Positions 58,086-64,000 of a DNA stretch of 64,000 nt are shown piece by piece. Each line of letters opens with the position of its first letter. The stretch's first letter is position 1. Source of the DNA: Clostridiales bacterium Firm_04 (GTDB lineage: Bacteria > Bacillota > Clostridia > Oscillospirales > Ruminococcaceae); NCBI GenBank assembly GCA_001603005.1, contig LVAJ01000008.1, positions 1-64,000 of the forward strand, read 5' to 3'. The notes beneath the pieces are model-generated. The model was not told where the DNA came from and did not search any database. It was given only the letters and a program-made list of their open reading frames with translations. The translations under genes were made by a program, and so were the position numbers.

Positions 58086-58517
58086 ATGGATGCCCGTTCA
58101 ATTTTACTCGCTATGCTCCCGATTGCCATGACACTGGTCAATTATGCGATCGTCCGCGATCTGCTGTGGGGGATCCTGCTCGGCAACAAGTCAAAGAAAT
58201 CCGCACAGAAGCTCAAGGATGCCGCAAAGGGCTGGGAGAAATTCACACAGAATTACATGACGCCGCATATTACAAAGTATCAGAAGGAATATAAGACATG
58301 GAAAACCATGAAGCTTGCGCTCTGCATCCTGACGATCGCACAGCTCATCGGCTTTACGCTTCTGGTCGTGCTGAGACAGCCGTTCTGGCTGGTCGTCGTC
58401 ATCACATGCGTCATCGTCGCATTCAATCTCGTGCTGTTCGGCATCATGATGAACCAGACCGAGACTTCCGATAACAAGCATAACCGCAAGGGCTCTCCGT
58501 GGAAGTTTGAGCAGTAA
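58086..58517 (+). CDS. Small membrane protein of unknown function
   Basis: 143 residues: an N-terminal hydrophobic segment (LLAMLPIAMTLVNYAIV), a basic amphipathic stretch (NKSKKSAQKLKDAAKGWEKF), two further helices (about 77-120) and a hydrophilic tail. TTTGGAGG lies upstream. No family recognised. 47 bases before the zinc-ribbon gene, same direction. Confidence 0.65.
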   Translation: MDARSILLAMLPIAMTLVNYAIVRDLLWGILLGNKSKKSAQKLKDAAKGWEKFTQNYMTPHITKYQKEYKTWKTMKLALCILTIAQLIGFTLLVVLRQPFWLVVVITCVIVAFNLVLFGIMMNQTETSDNKHNRKGSPWKFEQ

Positions 58518-58564
58518 GCCACCCCGTATGCAGAAGCATACCCGTTTTTGAAAGGAGATCTATC

Positions 58565-58918
58565 ATGTTGTTTGATGAATCTATGGGCGGACTCCGCTCC
58601 GTACTGGACAGCGCCGCACAGAAAACCGCAGGCGCACTGGAAGGCTCCCGCAATGTTGTCGAGCGTGCAAAGCTGCGCGCGGCGCTCAATGATGCCTACC
58701 GCAGACTCGGCAAGGCGGAGTATGAAGCTGCCGTCAACGGCGTCAGCAGCATGGAGGAGATCAACATGCTGATCCAGAAGATCACCGAAATGCGCCGTCA
58801 GATGCTCGATATGGAGCGCGGCATGCAGCGCGGCGGGACACTGACCTGCCCGACCTGCGGCAAGCTCAATTCCGCAGAGGACGCATTCTGTCCTTCCTGC
58901 GGCACACAGCTCCGATGA
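58565..58918 (+). CDS. Helical protein with C-terminal zinc ribbon
   Basis: 117 residues: a long alpha-helical region (about 1-90, with charged heptad-like spacing) and a C-terminal zinc ribbon (CPTCGKLNSAEDAFCPSCG). Such small ribbon proteins are often found in clostridia near RNA-modification genes; their role is not known. AAAGGAG precedes the ATG. The stop overlaps the rlmD start (ATGA), so the two are coupled. Confidence 0.75.
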   Translation: MLFDESMGGLRSVLDSAAQKTAGALEGSRNVVERAKLRAALNDAYRRLGKAEYEAAVNGVSSMEEINMLIQKITEMRRQMLDMERGMQRGGTLTCPTCGKLNSAEDAFCPSCGTQLR

Positions 58919-60303
58919 GCCGCCCGAAGCATCCGGAACCGGTACTCCGCAAAAATCAGATCATTACACTGCATATCACTGGTATGACCGCAGAAGGCAA
59001 CGGCGTAGGGCACTTCTGCGGTCTTGCAGTATTTGTACCGATGACAGCGGTCGGCGATACCGCAGAGGTGCGGATCGTCAAGGTGCTGAAAAGCTATGCG
59101 TTCGGCATCATCGAATCGCTGACAGAACCCGCAGCAGGGCGCGTGCAGCCGGAATGTCCGGTGTTCCGGCAGTGCGGCGGCTGCGTCTTTCAGCATGTGG
59201 ATGCGCAGACCGAGCTGCAATATAAGGAGCAGCTTGTCCGCGATGCCTTCGAGCGCATCGGCAGGCTGCATCCGGCATTTGAACCGATCTGCGGCTGCGA
59301 ATCCCGTGCCGGTTACCGCAATAAGGCGCAGTATCCGGTCGCGGAGCAGAACGGGCATCTCGTCTGCGGCTTCTACGCAAAGCACAGCCACAGAGTCATT
59401 CCGTATACCGGCTGCCTGCTGCACCCGCCCGTCTTCACAAAGCTGCTCGAAACGCTGCTGCCGCTGCTGGAGCATTGCGGCGTTTCGGCGTATCATGAGG
59501 AGACCAATTCCGGCATGCTGCGGCATGTGTATCTGCGCCGCGGATACCATTCCGGCGAGGTCATGCTCTGCCTTGTGACGCGCGTTTCGATCAGAAAGAA
59601 GATCGCCGGCGTGCTGCCTGAACTTCTGGCGGCATTTCCGGAGATCAAAAGCATCACGGAATCAGTCAATCCCGACCGCACGAACGTGATCCTCGGCAGG
59701 ACTGTCACAGTACTCGCCGGCGCGCCCGATATCAGCGATACGATGTGCGGAAAGGAGATCCGCATTTCGCCGCAGTCGTTCTATCAGATCAACACGGCGC
59801 AGGCGGAGCGGCTCTATGGCATCGCAAAGGATTACGCCGGTCTGCACGGCACCGAAACGCTGCTCGACCTCTACTGCGGCGCGGGAACCGTCGGGCTTTC
59901 CATGTCGGATGCGGTGCGCAGACTGATCGGTGTGGAGATCGTCCCGCAGGCGGTGGAGAATGCAAAGGAAAACGCCAAGCGGAATCATGTGGAGAACGCG
60001 GCGTTTTTCTGCGGCGATGCGGGAACCGTTGCGGCAAAATTCGCGGCGGACGGCGAGTCTCCCGATGTGATCGTGGTGGATCCGCCGCGCAAGGGCTGCG
60101 ATGCGCTGACGGTGGAATCCGTTGTGCAGATGCAGCCGCAGAAGGTCGTCATGATCTCCTGCAACCCCGCGACCGCTGCCAGAGATGCGGCGCTGTTTGC
60201 GGAACAGGGCTATGCCGTCGAAAAGGTGCGCGCGGTGGATCTGTTTCCAAATACGGCGCACGTTGAGTGCGTAGTATTGATGTCACGCAAAGAAACAACG
60301 TAA
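58915..60303 (+). CDS. rlmD: 23S rRNA (uracil-5-)-methyltransferase RlmD (RumA type)
   Basis: Methylates a uracil of 23S rRNA using SAM. 462 residues: TRAM domain (ITLHITGMTAEGNGVGHFCG), Fe-S cysteines (CPVFRQCGGCVFQH), SAM site (LLDLYCGAGTVGL), VDPPRKG and catalytic Cys in MISCNPATAARD. The last part (AHVECVVLMSRKETT) includes the att-like repeat 60259-60285, and a displaced alternative gene end (HVECVVLMSRDKT) lies at 61475-61516. The reading frame is intact, because the inserted element supplies a substitute C-terminus. Confidence 0.93.
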   Translation: MSRPKHPEPVLRKNQIITLHITGMTAEGNGVGHFCGLAVFVPMTAVGDTAEVRIVKVLKSYAFGIIESLTEPAAGRVQPECPVFRQCGGCVFQHVDAQTELQYKEQLVRDAFERIGRLHPAFEPICGCESRAGYRNKAQYPVAEQNGHLVCGFYAKHSHRVIPYTGCLLHPPVFTKLLETLLPLLEHCGVSAYHEETNSGMLRHVYLRRGYHSGEVMLCLVTRVSIRKKIAGVLPELLAAFPEIKSITESVNPDRTNVILGRTVTVLAGAPDISDTMCGKEIRISPQSFYQINTAQAERLYGIAKDYAGLHGTETLLDLYCGAGTVGLSMSDAVRRLIGVEIVPQAVENAKENAKRNHVENAAFFCGDAGTVAAKFAADGESPDVIVVDPPRKGCDALTVESVVQMQPQKVVMISCNPATAARDAALFAEQGYAVEKVRAVDLFPNTAHVECVVLMSRKETT

Positions 60304-60334
60304 AATAGGCATTTTTAAGCACCAGAATTCATAA

Positions 60335-60383
60335 TTTTAGGCTACTCATCTATTAGGCTACTCAAAAATAAAATAGCCTAAAT
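60335..60383 (+). repeat. Short repeats ahead of the recombinase gene
   Basis: TTTTAGGCTACTC (60335-60347), TATTAGGCTACTC (60351-60363) and the inverted AAATAGCCTAAAT (60371-60383). Another inverted copy, AAATAGCCTACT, begins at 61351 at the end of the gene. They may be recombinase or regulator binding sites. Confidence 0.6.
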
Positions 60384-60424
60384 ATACACAGATTTACACT
60401 AATAATATATGGAGGTGAAGTCGA

Positions 60425-61351
60425 ATGCCGCCAAATGTCCTGATTATTCCCGCCTATCCTGAAAAAAGCATCAAAAAAGTAGGTATTTACTGTCGGGTTA
60501 GTTCATCCAAAAGGGATCAATTAAATAGCCTAACTACACAGATAACAGCTTTAGTTAGAGAAGTTGCAAGGATCTCACAATGGGAACTGACAGATATATT
60601 TATAGACATTGCATCAGCAAAAACAGGTGCATCACGCCGGGAATTTGACAGAATGATTGCTGCCTGTGAGAGGAAAGAAATATCAATTGTCCTTACTAAA
60701 AGCATTAGCAGATTTGGAAGAGATACTCTAGAAACACTTGAAGCACTTCGTAAAATCAAAGCTGCAGGCGCAAAAGTAATCTTTGAAAAGGAACAAGTCG
60801 ATACAACCGATTTTGATTCAGAAAACCTTATTGCTATCATGGAAGCTTTTGAACAGGCTGAAAACGAAGGCAGAAGCATGAATATTCGCGCTGGCCTCGG
60901 CTTCGCAGCACAAACTGGCTCGTCTGGTTTATACGATAGAAAGGTTTACGGCTATACCAAAGATGAAGATGGTAAGCTGATAATTGACTCCGATCAAGCG
61001 CACGTGGTTAGGTCTATTTTTCGCTGGTATTTAAATGGTAGCAGTATTTTAGGAATTACTCGTATTCTTCAAGAAAAAGGAATACATTCTCCTTCCGGAA
61101 AAGAAAAATGGAATAAAAGAACCATAGAAAAAATTCTATCTAATGATAAGTATATCGGAAGAGTAACTATTAATGATTCATTGAGTCAAGGTGGCAAATA
61201 TCGATTAACAGAGCATCATCCACCAATCATTACAGAAGATGTTTTTAATGCTGCACAGGAAGAAAAAAGAAAACGTAGTAACGTTGAATATGATGAAAAT
61301 GGAGCGCATCGTAGTAGTAAAAAATACAGTTCCAAAAAGAAAAAAGACTAA
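60425..61351 (+). CDS. Serine recombinase (site-specific integrase)
   Basis: 308 residues. Resolvase domain with catalytic Ser in YCRVSSSKRDQ (about 23-24), IDIASAKTGASRREFDRMI and SISRFGRDTLE (Arg residues), then a Recombinase domain (KVYGYTKDEDGKL... RSIFRWYLNGSSILGITRIL) and DKYIGRVTINDS. It is shorter than large serine integrases (450-600) because the long zinc-ribbon and coiled-coil part is absent or reduced; the protein ends in a Lys/Ser-rich tail. GGAGGTG lies upstream. Codons are AT-rich, a sign of transfer. Confidence 0.9.
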   Translation: MPPNVLIIPAYPEKSIKKVGIYCRVSSSKRDQLNSLTTQITALVREVARISQWELTDIFIDIASAKTGASRREFDRMIAACERKEISIVLTKSISRFGRDTLETLEALRKIKAAGAKVIFEKEQVDTTDFDSENLIAIMEAFEQAENEGRSMNIRAGLGFAAQTGSSGLYDRKVYGYTKDEDGKLIIDSDQAHVVRSIFRWYLNGSSILGITRILQEKGIHSPSGKEKWNKRTIEKILSNDKYIGRVTINDSLSQGGKYRLTEHHPPIITEDVFNAAQEEKRKRSNVEYDENGAHRSSKKYSSKKKKD

Positions 61352-61474
61352 AATAGCCTACTTTGGTGAGTTGCTCGATTGGATGTCAGTATTTTCTGAG
61401 CGGTAATAAAAAAGTCTATTTTACGCAGTTTTTGATACATTTTGGGTTCCCACCAAAAAATAGGCGACGGATCA

Positions 61475-61501
61475 CACGTTGAGTGCGTAGTTTTGATGTC
61501 A
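61475..61501 (+). repeat. att-like right repeat of the rlmD insertion
   Basis: Matches 60259-60285 with one change (T for A). Read in frame with upstream bases it gives HVECVVLMS, then RDKT and a stop, the displaced end of an rlmD gene. Confidence 0.85.
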
Positions 61502-61620
61502 AGGGATAAAACTTAAAAGTGCCGATTTTACGGCGGTTTTCGGCTATACAGTCAATCAACGAAGTCAACCCTAACAGGCTTTTTACTGTATTTGGAAAAA
61601 CATCTACGAACTGAAAACGC

Positions 61621-61710
61621 CTGACAACCAATCTGCTCAGTGAGGTTAGTGCGTAAATTGGATAACAGAGGGTTCGATACTTCGTAGATTGGTTGTCATT
61701 CGTCAAAATG
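61621..61710 (+). repeat. 90-bp direct repeat, left copy (tRNA-like, att-like)
   Basis: Identical to 63714-63803. Ends in inverted arms TGACAACCAATCT (61622-61634) and AGATTGGTTGTCA (61686-61698). Inside are GCTCAGTGAGGTTAGTGC, like a tRNA D-arm, and GGTTCGAT, like a T-loop. It also holds AGTGCGTA plus TTGGAT, similar to the rlmD att core. No protein is likely. The gap 61352-61734 has no other feature beyond the att repeat at 61475. Confidence 0.9.
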
Positions 61711-61734
61711 CACAAAATGAGGAGGACGATTCAA

Positions 61735-62316
61735 ATGAATGAACGTATATTCGAATCATTCCCGGAACTGCGTACCCAACGGCTTTTTCTAAGACAGATT
61801 ACGCAGGAAGATGATAACAATCTTTTTAATGTCCTGTCGAATGAAGATACATGCGCGTATCTGGTCCATAATGCTGTGCATGATATCGCAAACATTCAAA
61901 GAATAATCACCGGTATGCAGAGATTTTTTGAGGAGAAACAAAGAATCAGATGGGGAATTGCGCAAAAGCAGGATAATTCTATCATCGGACATTGCGGCTT
62001 TTTTGATATTGACAGATCTAACTGTTGTGCAGAGATCAGTTACTGCTTAAAAAAAGAATTATGGGGACAAGGGATCATGACAGAAGCAGCAGATGCAATG
62101 TTAAAATTCGGTTTTGAGGATTATGGATTCCATCGAATAACTGCAAAGGTCATAAAAGGGAATATTGGTTCGATCAGGGTGCTGCAAAAACTTGGGTTTA
62201 CAGAAGAAGGCTTACTGCGGGAAAGTCTTTATAAAAACGGGCAGTATCATGACCTTATGATTCTTTCCGTTTTAGAGAGTGAATATCGTCGTACAAAGCA
62301 GGAGCATGAAGGATGA
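61735..62316 (+). CDS. GNAT-family (RimJ/RimL-like) N-acetyltransferase
   Basis: 193 residues. Typical opening (LRTQRLFLRQITQEDDNNLFNVLS) and acetyl-CoA binding region (ELWGQGIMTEAADAMLKFGFE), then RITAKVIKGNIGSIRVLQKLGFTEEG. Probably acetylates an amino group of a small molecule or protein N-terminus. GAGGAGG lies 9 bases upstream and 10 bases past the 90-bp repeat, so the repeat directly adjoins its ribosome site. First gene of the repeat-flanked cassette. Confidence 0.9.
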   Translation: MNERIFESFPELRTQRLFLRQITQEDDNNLFNVLSNEDTCAYLVHNAVHDIANIQRIITGMQRFFEEKQRIRWGIAQKQDNSIIGHCGFFDIDRSNCCAEISYCLKKELWGQGIMTEAADAMLKFGFEDYGFHRITAKVIKGNIGSIRVLQKLGFTEEGLLRESLYKNGQYHDLMILSVLESEYRRTKQEHEG

Positions 62317-62483
62317 TCAAATAGAAGATGCTATTAGATATTTTCAGATGATATGAGATGAATTGAAAAATCATAGTTGGCAAGAAGGATTATAATCAAA
62401 CCAATACCAGAAGCAATATCATCCCGGATATGTCTTTTCAAATTATAAAGGATTAACAAAGAGTCCGGTGAAGGAGATTCATT

Positions 62484-63485
62484 ATGAGAATAGCAATGGA
62501 TAAGGATTTCAGAGGAAATACGTATATCATTCAAAATGAAGATGTGCTCTTGAATTACAGCGGTGGATTTGCGGATCTGGCTAATGAGATACCGAATACC
62601 CTTAACACAAGATTTGCATCGGCATCCATGGGTAAGACATTTGTTGCTGTGGGTATCCTTCAGCTGATTGAAGCCGGAAAACTGAGATTTGAAGATACTC
62701 TTGGAACTATCCTTGATATCGATCTGAAAAGCATTGATCCGGATGTGACGGTTAAACAGCTCTTGAATCATACATCCGGAGTCCCCGATTATTTTGATGA
62801 ATCGATCATGGATGATTATGAGGCGCTTTGGACGGATTTCCCGAATTACAGGATCCGACATAACAAGGATATGCTTCCGCTGTTTATAGATAAACCCATG
62901 ATGTATCCGAAAGGTGAAAAATTCCAGTACAACAATACCGGGTACATACTGCTCGCTATGATAATGGAAAAAATCTCTGGGATGGATTTTGACATATATT
63001 TAAAGCAGAACGTATTTGATAAATGCAGTATGCATGATACAGGATATTATGCCTTTGACAGACTGCCGGCGAGATGTGCAAACAGCTATATTTACTGTCC
63101 CGAGACAGAAGACTTTCGCTCGAATATTTATTCCGTCGGAGCAAAGGGTACCGGTGACGGAGGAGCATTTGTTACCGTAGAGGATATCGTGAAATTCTGG
63201 AACGCCCTGATCAGACATGAGCTGCTTTCGGAGAAAATGGTATCACAGATGTTTTCCAAACAAAGTGGTGACGGGAAGGATCCGGAAGAGGGGTATTACG
63301 GCTTCGGAGTGTGGATCATCGATAATCCAGAGGGACAGGATTATGTGTATATGCAGGGCTGCGATTATGGAGTGAGTGCACTCTCCGAATACAATCCAAA
63401 TAACGGAATGATCACGGTCATGCTCAGTAATTACGGTGATAATGTGTGGTCGAGAATGAGAAAAGTGCGTAAAGAATTGTATTAG
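62484..63485 (+). CDS. Serine hydrolase of the beta-lactamase / D-Ala-D-Ala carboxypeptidase family
   Basis: 333 residues. Catalytic SxxK motif in FASASMGKTF, YxN in FQYNNTGY and LLNHTSGVPDY are the class C-like (PF00144) signature. No signal peptide, so it should act in the cytoplasm, perhaps as an esterase or peptidase and not a resistance enzyme. AAGGAG precedes the ATG. The end is 229 bases before the right 90-bp repeat. The 167 bases after the GNAT gene have no clear terminator, so they may be co-transcribed. Confidence 0.88.
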   Translation: MRIAMDKDFRGNTYIIQNEDVLLNYSGGFADLANEIPNTLNTRFASASMGKTFVAVGILQLIEAGKLRFEDTLGTILDIDLKSIDPDVTVKQLLNHTSGVPDYFDESIMDDYEALWTDFPNYRIRHNKDMLPLFIDKPMMYPKGEKFQYNNTGYILLAMIMEKISGMDFDIYLKQNVFDKCSMHDTGYYAFDRLPARCANSYIYCPETEDFRSNIYSVGAKGTGDGGAFVTVEDIVKFWNALIRHELLSEKMVSQMFSKQSGDGKDPEEGYYGFGVWIIDNPEGQDYVYMQGCDYGVSALSEYNPNNGMITVMLSNYGDNVWSRMRKVRKELY

Positions 63486-63713
63486 TATTGGGTTACTAAG
63501 AGAAACTCCGAACGGGAAAAATGGCTCAAGTTTATTTATAATCGTTTTTTAGATTGCGAGTTGAGTACTTATTCTTGCTATCATGGCAAAAATCCTGAAA
63601 CGGCGGATTTACGCGGATAATCTGCACTCGGCATTTTCGGATTTGTTCCCCTGCGCACTCATTTTTCTGTATGCGGAAACAGGTAAAAGGGCAAAATGGC
63701 ATACACGGCACAT

Positions 63714-63803
63714 CTGACAACCAATCTGCTCAGTGAGGTTAGTGCGTAAATTGGATAACAGAGGGTTCGATACTTCGTAGATTGGTTGTCATTCGTCAAA
63801 ATG
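63714..63803 (+). repeat. 90-bp direct repeat, right copy
   Basis: Perfect match to 61621-61710 at a distance of 2093 bp. After one mismatch, five further bases match. Between 63486 and 63713 no gene or clear structure is seen. Confidence 0.9.
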
Positions 63804-63847
63804 TACAAAGTGGAAACAAATCCGCATGATAGGGAAAGGAAAATACT

Positions 63848-64000
63848 ATGGTAACAGTAACAATTGAAAACAACAAATTCAAGTTTCACGGTACTTTTGA
63901 CTGCGGATACGCAGGGCTATACCGTGATGATCAAATCATTTTCAACGGCGATCCGGATGATGTCCGCGGTGACGGATTACAGGGCAAAGACGTCTCTGAA
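63848..64000 (+). CDS. Start of an unidentified gene (partial)
   Basis: Open from ATG 63848 to the end of the window (51 codons): TVTIENNKFKFHGTFDCGYAG, then an acidic stretch with DGDPDDVRGDG-like composition. GGGAAAGGAAAA lies upstream. It stands after the right 90-bp repeat just as the GNAT gene follows the left one, so it may be the first gene of a second cassette. No family recognised. Confidence 0.6.
   Translation, partial: MVTVTIENNKFKFHGTFDCGYAGLYRDDQIIFNGDPDDVRGDGLQGKDVSE

Larger units (their letters stand above)
60259..61501 (+). mobile_element. Minimal serine-recombinase element integrated into the 3' end of rlmD
   Basis: Bounded by 27-bp direct repeats with one mismatch (60259-60285 and 61475-61501) that both encode the end of RlmD. 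The only gene inside is a serine recombinase. The downstream copy continues in frame to a second RlmD C-terminus (MSRDKT, stop at about 61516). The interior is AT-rich compared with rlmD. Insertion at the 3' end of rlmD/rumA is a known target of clostridial and streptococcal integrative elements. The element is too small to be conjugative, so it may be a deletion remnant. Confidence 0.75.

Noticed and set aside
61621-61710. A functional tRNA gene in the 90-bp repeat
   Set aside because: D-arm-like and T-loop-like stretches are present, but the distance between them is about nine bases too short and no anticodon arm of five pairs can be drawn.
61416-61715. Minus-strand open frames of about 76-99 codons through both 90-bp repeats
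   Set aside because: The shared peptide simply reflects the identical repeat; the flanking parts differ and no ribosome site is seen.
61621-63803. Integron attC sites
   Set aside because: The 90-bp repeats have inverted arms and sit beside genes, but the consensus R'' (RYYYAAC) and R' (GTTRRRY) boxes are not in the right places, and no tyrosine integron integrase is present.

Overview
The window looks like chromosome from a cellulosome-type, plant-fibre-degrading clostridium close to Ruminococcus (Oscillospiraceae). Three things support this. Two secreted enzymes carry C-terminal type I dockerins: a PL1 pectate lyase and a GH10 xylanase. The hrcA-grpE-dnaK-dnaJ order with a CIRCE operator is of Firmicutes type. 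Almost every readable promoter is a vegetative TTGACA/TATAAT box with a 17-bp spacer. Coding density is high and most genes are GC-rich. Three stretches are clearly AT-richer and look acquired: about 28.6-30.7 kb, 53.0-53.6 kb and 60.3-64.0 kb.

Layout. 0-2.2 kb: dockerin pectate lyase. 2.4-7.6 kb: heat-shock operon. 7.7-9.9 kb: ECF-type sigma factor and membrane partner with a beta-sandwich ectodomain. 10-17.7 kb: eleven-gene minus-strand membrane operon led by a DUF2975/XRE pair, containing a DUF4173 protein and four tandem paralogues of an unnamed membrane family. 17.8-23.2 kb: small membrane proteins, a TM2 protein, and a VTC/DUF4956/Cthe_2159-like cluster. 23.3-28.6 kb: flavoprotein with a strong palindromic operator, RecD2, ComF and an alpha/beta hydrolase. 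28.6-30.7 kb: orphan membrane-anchored proteins with chimeric duplicated fragments. 30.8-34.3 kb: class B sortase pilus operon with a signal-peptidase homologue that lacks both catalytic residues. 34.5-37.5 kb: candidate small RNA, aspS under a T-box, rubrerythrin. 37.8-41.5 kb: PhoB/PhoR-like two-component system plus HtrA behind three 11-bp-phased repeats. 41.6-45.3 kb: two xylanases. 45.5-48 kb: YesL, SpoIIM-like and ProC. 48.3-51.6 kb: a second sigma/membrane-partner pair. 51.8-56.4 kb: ADP-ribosylglycohydrolase, an XRE regulator with a divergent frameshifted OB-fold gene, and a four-subunit 2-oxoacid:ferredoxin oxidoreductase. 56.5-60.3 kb: flippase, small proteins, rlmD. 60.3-64 kb: mobile accretion zone at the 3' end of rlmD.

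How the parts fit. Pectate lyase, GH10 and GH11 attack pectin and xylan. The dockerin enzymes would be assembled on scaffoldins encoded elsewhere, and the GH11 enzyme is a lipoprotein held at the cell surface. The two sigma/ectodomain pairs are plausible extracellular sensors, one beta-sandwich and one propeller-like. The pilus operon could give adhesion.

The signals I find most interesting are: (1) a five-copy intergenic structured repeat whose outer hairpin changes sequence but keeps pairing, four copies lying just after stop codons in the same gene-relative orientation; (2) the rlmD insertion locus, with a serine recombinase between att-like repeats followed by a two-gene cassette between perfect 90-bp, tRNA-like direct repeats; (3) a GH10 enzyme whose N-terminal GH11-like domain has lost its nucleophile; (4) a catalytically dead signal peptidase in the pilus operon. 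All family assignments come from reading translated sequence and motifs; no searches were run.
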